Shown piece after piece: positions 1-5,473 of a DNA stretch of 9,265 nt. The DNA comes from Planctomycetota bacterium (lineage in GTDB: Bacteria > Planctomycetota > Phycisphaerae > Phycisphaerales > UBA1924): assembly GCA_023432465.1 (NCBI GenBank), contig JAEYUO010000001.1, forward strand, positions 1 to 9,265, read 5' to 3'. Below the pieces are notes generated by a model, which did not search any database, was not told the origin of the DNA, and was given only the letters and a program-made list of their open reading frames with translations. Each line of letters starts with the position of its first letter. The stretch's first letter is position 1. The translations under genes and the position numbers were made by a program.

Positions 1-59
1 CCCCGCTGGGAGCGCGGGAGCGGGCGGGCCGGTCGTGGGCAAGACAAAGACCCCTCACC

Positions 60-103
60 CCCTTCGCTGCGCGAAGGGATCTCTCCCCGCGGGGCGGGGA
101 GAG
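60..103. repeat. Double-hairpin repeat, copy 1
   Basis: Two adjacent perfect hairpins are visible, each with a 3-nt loop. The first has arms CCCTTCGC (60-67) and GCGAAGGG (71-78) around TGC. The second has arms CTCTCCCCGC (81-90) and GCGGGGAGAG (94-103) around GGG. A second copy lies at 131-171. The second hairpin is identical in both copies. The first has a different sequence in each copy but remains a perfect stem. The unit resembles the short interspersed palindromic elements (REP-like) common between genes in GC-rich bacteria, but I cannot assign it to a named family. Confidence 0.75.
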
Positions 104-130
104 GGGGCGTCAAGACAAGGACTCCACACC

Positions 131-171
131 TGTCGCTTCGCGACATCCTCTCCCCGCGGGGCGGGGAGAGG
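131..171. repeat. Double-hairpin repeat, copy 2
   Basis: Second copy of the unit at 60-103. The first hairpin has arms TGTCGC (131-136) and GCGACA (140-145) around TTC. The second has arms of 11 bp, CCTCTCCCCGC (147-157) and GCGGGGAGAGG (161-171), around GGG. Sequence just outside is also shared with copy 1, for example the GGGGCGT that follows. The order and spacing of the two hairpins match copy 1, so the pair looks like one repeated unit rather than independent palindromes. Confidence 0.75.
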
Positions 172-359
172 GGCGTGGGTGTTCTCGGATGCGGATCCGC
201 TGCCCCGCTGGGGCAGGAAGTGTTGAGTACACACGTCTTCGGGTTTCGCTCACCCGCCTGTTGGCTGGCTTCGCTCCATCCGTCGCTACACGCCGCGGCC
301 CCGATGGGACCAAGAGAAGGAGATCCCCAGTCTCCGTGCGCCCGGCGTAAACTCGCCGT
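172..359. other. Non-coding leader region with palindromes
   Basis: I see no convincing gene here; the open frames crossing it lack start signals and recognisable sequence. It holds a perfect 10-bp palindrome GCGGATCCGC (191-200) and a hairpin with arms CTGCCCC (200-206) and GGGGCAG (210-216) around GCT, again a 3-nt loop. A weaker hairpin CGGGT/ACCCG lies at 240-256. AGAAGGAGAT near 314-323 resembles a ribosome binding site but lies too far from the ATG at 360 to serve it. Positions 1-59 hold nothing further that I can name. Confidence 0.5.
348..353 (+). promoter_or_regulatory. -10-like box TAAACT, possible leaderless start
   Basis: TAAACT ends 6 nt before the ATG at 360, so transcription would begin at or beside the start codon. 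No Shine-Dalgarno sequence lies at usable distance and no good -35 box is visible. The hexamer sits exactly in the loop of a small hairpin with arms CGGCG (343-347) and CGCCG (354-358). The same geometry recurs before three other genes in the window. Confidence 0.4.
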
Positions 360-1940
360 ATGCGCACCCGCCTCTTTGTCGCCATCGCCTTCGTGCTCGT
401 CCTTGCGCTGCCGCTGCTCGTTCGTGCCTTCGCGCGGTCCGATGGCAGCGCGGAGGGCGCGTTCCGCACGCCCGGCGCCGATGGCGAGGCCGTCGCCTCG
501 CTCGTCATCGTCACCCCGCACGTCGAGCAGATCCGCCTGGAGTTCGCCGCGGCCTTTGATGCGTGGCACCGCGCGAGGTTCAACCAGGGCGTCCGGATCG
601 ACTGGCGTGTGCCCGGCGGCACGAGCGAGATCATGAAGCAGATCGAGGCGCAGGCGGTGGCCGCCGCGCGCACCGGGCAGCTCGCCGCCGATGGCCTCTT
701 CGCCCCCGGCAGCGCGGGGGCGGATGTCTTCTTCGGCGGCGGCTCGTTCGAGCACGGCAAGATGGCCCAGCCCAAAGCCGCGAAAGTCGCGGGCGCTGAT
801 GTCAGCTACACGCTCGGCCGCGCGGCGGGCTTCACGCAGCAGCAGCTCGACGAGTGGTATGGCGAGAACAAGATCGGCGTGCAGCAGTTGTATGACCCCG
901 GCCAGGTCTGGCTTGGTACCGCGCTCTCGGGCTTCGGCATCGTATACAACCGCGATACCTGCCGCGAGCTTGGTGTGCCCGAGCCGCGGAGCTTCCGCGA
1001 CTTGTGCGACCCGGCGTACTTCAACATGCTCGCGCTGGCGGATGGTCGGCTGTCGGGCTCGATCACGACGACGTACGAGTCCATTCTTAACAAAGAGGGA
1101 TGGGACGGCTGGCGCACGCTGCGCGAGCTGTGCGGCAATGCGCGGTACTTCGCGTCGGCCAGCACGCGCCCGCCGGTGGATGTGAGCCAGGGCGAGGCGG
1201 CGGCGGGGCTGGCGATCGATTTTTACGGCCGCGGCCAGTCGCAGTTTGTGCTCCGCCCCGGCGAGGACCCCGACACCGCCCGTGTGGGGTATGTCGATCC
1301 CGAGGGCGCGGTGTACATCGATGCCGACCCGGTGACCATTCTGAACGGGTGTACGGATTATGAAACGTCGCGACGGTTCGTCGAGTTCTGCTTGAGCATC
1401 GAGGCGCAGGCGCTGTGGCAGTTTCGCTCGCACGCCGCACTCGGCGGTGCGCCGGCCGATGGCCTGGGTCCGAAGGTCTATGAGCTTCGCCGCATGCCGG
1501 CGCGGCGAATCATGTATGAGCAGTATGTTGACCGGATGGTGGACAAGTCGGACCCGTTTGTCGCGGCGAGCGATGTGCCCGGGCGCGGCTGGCGCGATGC
1601 GATTGCGCCGATGATGGCGGCGTTCGGGATCGACACGGCCGATGAGTGCCGCCATGCGTGGCGTGTGCTGAACGATGCCCGCGCGGCGGCGAAGGCGGGA
1701 ACGGTTTCGCCCGGTGTGCTTGCGGAGATGGAGGCGGCGTTCTATGCCATGCCCAAGCATCGAATGGCCGATGGGAGCGAGCTGGAGTTCAACGAGGCGA
1801 ACTACAAGGCCATCAGCGCGGATGTCAGTCGCTGGCGCGACCCCGAACGCGGCCGCCGCGCCCAGATCGAGTACTCGAACTTCTTCTCCGGGCAGTACCG
1901 CGAGGTGGTGCGGCTGGGTGCACGTTCCGGCAGCCAATGA
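360..1940 (+). CDS. Extracellular solute-binding protein of an ABC transporter, possibly iron type
   Basis: 526 residues. The N-terminus (MRTRLFVAIAFVLVLALPLL) is a typical export signal: basic residues, then a hydrophobic core, with possible cleavage after VRAFA near residue 25. No lipobox cysteine is seen, so it may be released to the periplasm or stay anchored by an uncleaved helix. The mature part looks like a family 1/6-type periplasmic binding protein. SEIMKQIEAQAVAAA (about 89-103) precedes ADVFFGGG (121-128), then WLGTALSGFGIVYNRD (about 184-199), the usual 'accessible product plus hinge' region of iron(III)-type binding proteins. GEAAAGLAIDFYGRG (about 278-292) and a C-terminal helical part follow. 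At 526 residues it is longer than the 330-350 usual for FbpA/AfuA. No permease or ATPase gene follows; partners may lie upstream of the window. The ligand cannot be read from sequence. Confidence 0.8.
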   Translation: MRTRLFVAIAFVLVLALPLLVRAFARSDGSAEGAFRTPGADGEAVASLVIVTPHVEQIRLEFAAAFDAWHRARFNQGVRIDWRVPGGTSEIMKQIEAQAVAAARTGQLAADGLFAPGSAGADVFFGGGSFEHGKMAQPKAAKVAGADVSYTLGRAAGFTQQQLDEWYGENKIGVQQLYDPGQVWLGTALSGFGIVYNRDTCRELGVPEPRSFRDLCDPAYFNMLALADGRLSGSITTTYESILNKEGWDGWRTLRELCGNARYFASASTRPPVDVSQGEAAAGLAIDFYGRGQSQFVLRPGEDPDTARVGYVDPEGAVYIDADPVTILNGCTDYETSRRFVEFCLSIEAQALWQFRSHAALGGAPADGLGPKVYELRRMPARRIMYEQYVDRMVDKSDPFVAASDVPGRGWRDAIAPMMAAFGIDTADECRHAWRVLNDARAAAKAGTVSPGVLAEMEAAFYAMPKHRMADGSELEFNEANYKAISADVSRWRDPERGRRAQIEYSNFFSGQYREVVRLGARSGSQ

Positions 1941-2024
1941 GACCGCGGACATCGCGGCGGACATCAACCAAACCTGGCACCGCGATTGCACAAAGCGTCG
2001 GATTGAGTCGTAGAAGTCGGTGAG

Positions 2025-2043
2025 GCCTGTCATGGTGGCAGGC
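2025..2043 (+). other. Hairpin upstream of the PAC2 gene
   Basis: Arms GCCTGTCA (2025-2032) and TGGCAGGC (2036-2043) form 8 pairs including one G-U around a 3-nt TGG loop. It lies in the 141-bp gap between the solute-binding gene and the PAC2 gene. No T-tract follows, so an intrinsic terminator is doubtful. It may be a terminator aided by Rho, an RNA-stability element or chance. Nothing else is clear in this gap. Confidence 0.3.
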
Positions 2044-2081
2044 GGGCAGAGGAAGTGCCGTCTGGCGGGAAGGGGTGCGAA

Positions 2082-3050
2082 GTGGATCACAGCGACAAGA
2101 ACGGGCGGCACTGGCTTGTGGCCGGTTGGCCCGGGATGAGCAACGTGGCCGTGATCGCGTGCGGCTATCTCGTCAAGAAGCTCGGGCTTGAGCCGGTGGC
2201 GGTCATTGACGGCGCGGGACGGACCGAGATCGGCGCGGTGATGGTTCGCGGCGGGCACATCCAGGTGCCGACGCCACCGTCCACCATGCTGTACTCCGGC
2301 AAGGCCGGCGAGAGCGGGCCGACCGTGACGGTGCTGATCTCCGAGGCCCAGCCCGACAGCCGCGGCATGACGCACGCGAGGGACCTGCTCGACCGCGTCC
2401 GCGCGGACGGTGTGGACCATGTGCTGACGTTCGCTTCCGTGGCGACGCAGCTCGAACCCACGCAGACGCCGCGTGTGTTTGGCGCGGCGACCACGACGGA
2501 GATGGTCGATGAGCTCACCGCGGCGGGGATCGACCCGTTGAACGAGGGCGAGATCGGCGGGATGAACGGCCTGATGGTCGGCGCGGCATCGGTCGGCGGC
2601 CTGCCGGGTGCGTGCCTGCTCGGCGAGATTCCGTACTACGCCGCGCAGATCGCCAACCCCAGCGCGGCAAGCGCGGTCCTCGCGGCGTTCAGCAGGCTCA
2701 CCGGGATCGAGATCGATCGGGATGAGCTCGACCGGCACGCGGAGCGCGTGAACCGCCTGCTCGTGCAGCTGCGCGAGCGGATGCAGTCAGGCTCGAACGA
2801 GCCGCTGAACGTTGAGGACCTGCTTGAAGATGAGGATGCCCCGGAAGCGGAATCGCCCGGCAAGCCCGCTGTGCCGGCCAAGCCGGAGCCGGGGCTGGAC
2901 CTGGCCACGCGCCGCAAGCTGGAGGATCTGTTCGATGCGGTGCGCAAGGACCAGGGCAGAGCCATCGAGCTCAAGCAGGAGCTCGACAAGCTGGGCGTCT
3001 TCAAGCAGTATGAAGACCGGTTCCTCGACCTCTTCCGGCGCGCGGGCTGA
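2082..3050 (+). CDS. PAC2 family (proteasome assembly chaperone-like) protein
   Basis: 322 residues from a GTG start. This start is chosen because GGGAAGGGG (2067-2075) sits 6 nt upstream; an in-frame GTG at 2055 directly abuts a purine run and would add nine residues unlike the family. Family features are the N-terminal GWPGM (15-19), the segment GGMNGLMVGAAS (159-170) and CLLGEIPYYAAQIANPSAAS (about 178-197), typical of PAC2/DUF75 proteins of archaea and bacteria. The domain ends near residue 235. An acidic, then Pro/Ala/Lys-rich linker (about 243-270) leads to a charged C-terminal helix (about 275-320). Eukaryotic relatives help assemble proteasomes; the bacterial role is not established. 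No proteasome subunit or ATPase is in the window. It ends 15 bp from the convergent TetR gene. Confident in family, not in function. Confidence 0.85.
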   Translation: MDHSDKNGRHWLVAGWPGMSNVAVIACGYLVKKLGLEPVAVIDGAGRTEIGAVMVRGGHIQVPTPPSTMLYSGKAGESGPTVTVLISEAQPDSRGMTHARDLLDRVRADGVDHVLTFASVATQLEPTQTPRVFGAATTTEMVDELTAAGIDPLNEGEIGGMNGLMVGAASVGGLPGACLLGEIPYYAAQIANPSAASAVLAAFSRLTGIEIDRDELDRHAERVNRLLVQLRERMQSGSNEPLNVEDLLEDEDAPEAESPGKPAVPAKPEPGLDLATRRKLEDLFDAVRKDQGRAIELKQELDKLGVFKQYEDRFLDLFRRAG

Positions 3051-3065
3051 GCGTCGGCCCGTGCA

Positions 3066-3647
3066 TCAGATGCGCGACTCGACCGGCGGGCAGTGATGAT
3101 CGACGAAGATGGAGGCCGCTTCGCGGGCGGCCGTCGCCGCGTGCTCATCGAGGTGCACGTGCCGCGCCGAGACCGCGCCCGCGACCAGCAGCATGAGCCG
3201 CTGCGTGAGCGTGTGCGGGTCATCCGCGTTGGCGCGGATGCACAGCTCGGTGACTTCCTGCGCGAACAGCTTTCCGTGCCGCGCTGCGGCCTGGTGGATC
3301 GGGTCGTTGGGTGAAGGGAACTCCGCAGCGGCGTTCATGAACATGCAGCCGCGGAATCCGGATTCGTTGAACCAGTCATCGAGAAGATCGAAGAGCGCGA
3401 GCAACTGTGCGCGGGGATCATCGCCGCCCTTGGCCCGCATGATCTGGACCCACTCCTCGCGTTCGCGGGCGTCACGCATCTCCAGCACCGCGAGGATCAG
3501 ATCATCCTTGCTCTCGAAGTGGTTGTAGAAGGTTGTCTTCGTGACGCCGACCTCTTCCAGGATCTGGTCCAGGCCGATGGCGTGGAAGCCCTGTTGATAG
3601 AAGAGCGTCATCGCGGCCTCGATCAGGCGATCTCGTGTGCTGGCCAT
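3066..3647 (-). CDS. TetR/AcrR family transcriptional regulator
   Basis: 193 residues, the usual size for TetR repressors. The start at 3647 (MASTRDRLIEAAMTLF) is preferred over upstream in-frame codons because CGGAG is 7 nt before it and TetR domains begin this way. The N-terminal domain (about 4-55) has the family helix-turn-helix, including LDQILEEVGVTKTTFYNHF (26-44) followed by SKDDLI. The C-terminal half is a helical ligand and dimer domain with GCMFMNAAAEFPSP (100-113), a pattern shared by many TetR proteins. The ligand is unknown. The gene is divergent from the 75-residue protein at 3857, and four GTTGAC-type half-sites lie between them, so autoregulation and control of the divergent gene are likely by family habit. 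Confidence 0.92.
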   Translation of the reverse strand: MASTRDRLIEAAMTLFYQQGFHAIGLDQILEEVGVTKTTFYNHFESKDDLILAVLEMRDAREREEWVQIMRAKGGDDPRAQLLALFDLLDDWFNESGFRGCMFMNAAAEFPSPNDPIHQAAARHGKLFAQEVTELCIRANADDPHTLTQRLMLLVAGAVSARHVHLDEHAATAAREAASIFVDHHCPPVESRI

Positions 3648-3719
3648 GGCAAGACTCCGTGCAGGTAAACCCGACTCGCGTCGCTCGCATGGCCTTGGCA
3701 AGCGTCACAGGCACTCCCG

Positions 3720-3768
3720 GTCAACGCGGGTTGACTCGTAGTACACCCATTGTTGACCCCGAGTCAAC
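3720..3768. promoter_or_regulatory. Candidate TetR operator cluster (four GTTGAC half-sites)
   Basis: Four exact copies of GTTGAC or its complement GTCAAC occur in 49 bp: GTCAAC 3720-3725, GTTGAC 3730-3735, GTTGAC 3752-3757 and GTCAAC 3763-3768. The first pair forms a palindrome with a 4-bp spacer, the last pair one with a 5-bp spacer. The inner and outer copies also make a 9-bp inverted repeat, GTTGACTCG (3730-3738) and CGAGTCAAC (3760-3768). TetR dimers bind such palindromes next to their own gene; binding by this particular TetR is inferred. Some TTGAC copies may simply be -35 boxes. Confidence 0.5.
3738..3767 (-). promoter_or_regulatory. Candidate promoter for the TetR gene
   Basis: Read on the minus strand, TTGACT (complement of 3762-3767) is followed after 18 nt by TACTAC (complement of 3738-3743). 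These match the sigma-70 -35 box at 5 of 6 positions and the -10 box at 4 of 6. An alternative -10, TGTACT, gives a 16-nt spacer. The promoter lies inside the candidate operator cluster, as expected for an autoregulated TetR gene. It leaves a leader of roughly 85 nt before the start at 3647. Confidence 0.4.
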
Positions 3769-3856
3769 TGTTCGGCAAGCAACTGCGACGTATCTTCTCC
3801 CGACAAAGATGGCCGCGGCACAACATGAGAGCCGCCGCAGGACAGGAGTTGGGACC

Positions 3857-4084
3857 ATGGATCGGAAATGTCAGGAGTTGCAGGTGAGGGTTGCGGGGTC
3901 GCTGGAACAGGCTTTGGCACTGGCCGCGGCGGATTCCCAGCGGCATGTGGTGGTGTTCGAGCGGTCCTGGAAGGCCGTTGATCGGGCCCGCCAGCAGGCC
4001 GAGCGGGCAGGGGTGGCGATGCGGCTGAGCGTGCACCACGACAGTGCCCGGAACGTCATCTGCGGCTACTGGAACGCGGCCTGA
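3857..4084 (+). CDS. Small protein of unknown function, divergent from TetR
   Basis: 75 residues, not recognised. The ATG at 3857 is chosen because AGGAG (3844-3848) lies 8 nt upstream; an in-frame ATG at 3809 has no such site and would add 16 Arg/Ala-rich residues. No signal peptide or membrane helix is visible. The sequence suggests a small alpha/beta fold: a helix near 15-26, a strand HVVVFE (30-35), a helix SWKAVDRARQQAERAG (37-52), then strands MRLSVHH (55-61) and NVICGYW (66-72). Cys5 and Cys69 are the only cysteines. GC-rich codon choice resembles the neighbours. It is divergent from the TetR gene across the candidate operators, so it is the likeliest target of that regulator. A weak -10-like TATCTT is at 3791-3796. 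A hairpin lies 16 bp after the stop. Confidence 0.65.
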   Translation: MDRKCQELQVRVAGSLEQALALAAADSQRHVVVFERSWKAVDRARQQAERAGVAMRLSVHHDSARNVICGYWNAA

Positions 4085-4099
4085 GCGTGAGCTTCACAC

Positions 4100-4118
4100 A
4101 CACCGCCCGTGGCGGTGT
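4100..4118 (+). terminator. Hairpin after the 75-residue gene, possible terminator
   Basis: Perfect arms ACACCGCC (4100-4107) and GGCGGTGT (4111-4118) with a 3-nt CGT loop, starting 16 bp after the stop codon at 4084. Only a short CTT follows, not a real T-tract, so termination would be weak or need Rho. It is followed at once by the G-rich tract at 4127-4163. Confidence 0.4.
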
Positions 4119-4126
4119 CTTGGCGC

Positions 4127-4163
4127 GGGGGGCGGGGGACGGGGGGTCGGATGGGGGATGGGG
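4127..4163 (+). other. Candidate G-quadruplex tract upstream of mddA
   Basis: Five runs of at least four G occur in 37 nt: 4127-4132, 4134-4138, 4141-4146, 4153-4157 and 4160-4163. The gaps are 1, 2, 6 and 2 nt. This meets the usual sequence rule for a stable G-quadruplex with short loops on the + strand, and in RNA if the region is transcribed toward mddA. A further hairpin with arms CGGACGC (4164-4170) and GCGTCCG (4178-4184) follows directly. The rest of the 235-bp gap before mddA shows no clear gene or promoter. Folding is inferred, not shown. Confidence 0.55.
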
Positions 4164-4319
4164 CGGACGCCAAGGCTGCGTCCGGGCGTCATGGGAAGCG
4201 GAGCGATGAGCCGGCGAGGCTCTGCCGCGGCCCGGCGCATGGTTTGAGTGTGACTGAATCGGGAGTCCAGCGGCACCGCCGCAGCGCGATCGGTGCGCAC
4301 AGTCAAAGGAGACGGTTCG

Positions 4320-5225
4320 ATGATGACGGAAAGCAAGCGCGGGGCGGGTTCGTGGGAGAGTGTGGGAGCAGAGCCTTCGACATCGGCGGCGATGCCGAGG
4401 GTGTCGGGATGCCCGTTCTCGGCGATGAGCTCGGCGGTGAAAAACCTCGGCGGAACGACGGATCGCCCGGCGGCGAGCGGCGCGCGCGAAACCGCCTCGC
4501 GCCTGGCGACGATGGCGTACGGGCTCATCGCGTACCTGATGTTCTTCGGGACCATCTCCTACGCGATTCTCTGGGTTGGAAACTGGCTTGTGCCCAAGAC
4601 CATTGATTCGGGTGCGCCCGCCTCGCTGGGGGAGGCGTTGCTGGTGAACTCGCTGCTGCTGAGTCTGTTCGTCGTGCAGCACACCATCATGGCGCGGCCC
4701 GCGTTCAAGGTGTGGTGGACCCGGTTTGTGCCGCGGGCGATCGAGCGCAGCACCTTTGTCATCGCGGCCAGCGTGTGCCTCATCCTGACGTTCGCTCTGT
4801 GGCGTCCGCTGCCGGCGGTGGTGTGGTCGGTGAGCAATCCGGTCATCTGGTGGGGGTTGACCGCGCTGTCGCTGGTGGGGTGGGCCCTGGTGTTCGGCTC
4901 ATCGTTCATGGTGAGCCACTGGGACCTGTTTGGCCTGCGGCAGACGTGGTTCCGCTTCCGCGGCGAGCGGTACCGCCCTGTCGGGTTCCGGCTTGTGGGG
5001 CTCTACAAGCTCGTCCGGCACCCGCTGATGGTGGGCTTCCTGATCGCGTTCTGGTCCACGCCGGTCATGACGCAGGGGCATCTGTTCTTCGCGGTGATGA
5101 CGACCGGGTACATCTTCTTCGGTACGTGGATCGAGGAGCGGGATCTGATCGCCGAGCACGGCGAAGATTACCTGGCGTACAGGAGAAAGGTCCGCGGCTT
5201 TGTGCCGCTGCCGAAGGGGGCCTGA
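4320..5225 (+). CDS. mddA: Methanethiol S-methyltransferase (MddA), integral membrane
   Basis: 301 residues. It transfers a methyl group from S-adenosylmethionine to methanethiol, giving dimethyl sulfide; the family belongs to the isoprenylcysteine carboxyl methyltransferase/NnrU-like membrane enzymes. The match is by remembered family pattern: VPKTIDSG (91-98), LVNSLLLSLFVVQHTIMARP (108-127), WWTRFVPRAIERST (132-145), WRPLP (161-165), HWDLFGLRQTW (200-210), RHPLMVGFLIAFW (233-245), then EERDL (272-276) and YLAYRRKV (284-291). The late RHP and EER segments form the SAM pocket in this superfamily. About five hydrophobic segments are visible from residue 66. The start at 4320 has AAAGGAG (4305-4311) 8 nt upstream. 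Residues 1-64 are an extra Ser/Ala/Gly-rich tail not expected in the family. It may share a transcript with the 75-residue gene, but 235 bp, a hairpin and a G-rich tract lie between. Confidence 0.88.
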   Translation: MMTESKRGAGSWESVGAEPSTSAAMPRVSGCPFSAMSSAVKNLGGTTDRPAASGARETASRLATMAYGLIAYLMFFGTISYAILWVGNWLVPKTIDSGAPASLGEALLVNSLLLSLFVVQHTIMARPAFKVWWTRFVPRAIERSTFVIAASVCLILTFALWRPLPAVVWSVSNPVIWWGLTALSLVGWALVFGSSFMVSHWDLFGLRQTWFRFRGERYRPVGFRLVGLYKLVRHPLMVGFLIAFWSTPVMTQGHLFFAVMTTGYIFFGTWIEERDLIAEHGEDYLAYRRKVRGFVPLPKGA

Positions 5226-5253
5226 TCCGGCTTTGAATGGCGACCGACTTCAG

Positions 5254-5283
5254 CCGGAGGCGCGGGGAGACCCGCGTCTCCGG
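5254..5283 (+). terminator. Strong 13-bp hairpin with GAGA loop after mddA
   Basis: Arms CCGGAGGCGCGGG (5254-5266) and CCCGCGTCTCCGG (5271-5283) pair over 13 bp with a single G-U, closed by GAGA, a GNRA-type tetraloop. It begins 28 nt after the mddA stop. No T-run follows, so it may be a Rho-assisted terminator, or an RNA-end stabiliser or processing site for a shared transcript with the small gene at 5339. Confidence 0.55.
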
Positions 5284-5338
5284 AGTTCACACTGCGAGGG
5301 GGCGGAGGAGTGGACCGGCAATCGAAAGGCGAAGGTGC

Positions 5339-5461
5339 ATGAACAGAGCAGGCAAAGCCATGAAAGTCGCGGGAGCAGCAAGTTTCACTTTCTTCTTCGT
5401 GAAGGGCCTGGTGTGGTTGGCGATCTTCGGCGCTGCGGCGGTGGGGATCGTGGGAAAGTGA
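5339..5461 (+). CDS. Very small single-helix membrane protein, unknown function
   Basis: 40 residues, not recognised. The start MNRAGKAMKVAG at 5339 has AAAGG (5325-5329) 9 nt upstream and a closer GAAGG (5331-5335). An internal ATG at 5360 (MKVAGAAS) is an alternative. After a basic N-terminus (R3, K6, K9) comes one hydrophobic stretch from about residue 11 to 38 (GAASFTFFFVKGLVW then LAIFGAAAVGIVG), broken only by a lysine at 22, and a terminal lysine. It thus looks like a one-pass membrane peptide with its basic end inside. The stop codon at 5459-5461 directly abuts the -10-like box of pyk, so the two genes are packed tightly but may be transcribed separately. Small size makes the call tentative; the start site and the coherent membrane segment support it. 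Confidence 0.5.
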   Translation: MNRAGKAMKVAGAASFTFFFVKGLVWLAIFGAAAVGIVGK

Positions 5462-5467
5462 TACGCT
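5462..5467 (+). promoter_or_regulatory. -10-like box TACGCT, possible leaderless pyk start
   Basis: TACGCT ends 6 nt before the pyk ATG at 5474, immediately after the stop codon of the 40-residue gene. GGAAAG (5452-5457) is too far from the ATG to act as a ribosome binding site. No good -35 box is visible. The spacing matches the boxes at 348, 7122 and 8327. Confidence 0.4.
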
Positions 5468-5473
5468 GAGTGG

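Noticed and set aside
60..171. Could the repeats at the left edge be a CRISPR array?
   Set aside because: Only two copies, both strongly palindromic along their length, the spacing is not spacer-like, and no cas gene is present.
110..775. Long open frame on the minus strand, 221 codons
   Set aside because: It overlaps the start of the solute-binding gene, runs through the hairpin repeats and has low-complexity Arg/Ala/Ser/Pro composition typical of antisense frames in GC-rich DNA.
3042..3047. HbYX-type C-terminal proteasome-docking motif on the PAC2 protein
   Set aside because: The protein ends in Arg-Ala-Gly; the hydrophobic-Tyr-X pattern is absent.
3041..3065. Bidirectional terminator between the convergent PAC2 and TetR genes
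   Set aside because: Only a 5-bp CGGGC/GCCCG stem with a 9-nt loop and no T-run; too weak to list as a feature.
3809..3856. Upstream ATG at 3809 as the start of the 75-residue protein
   Set aside because: No ribosome binding site before it, and the extra 16 residues are Arg/Ala-rich; the ATG at 3857 has AGGAG at ideal spacing.
4056..4682. Minus-strand frame of 208 codons across the mddA leader
   Set aside because: Arg/His-rich and low complexity, overlapping the G-rich tract and the start of mddA, with no credible start signal.
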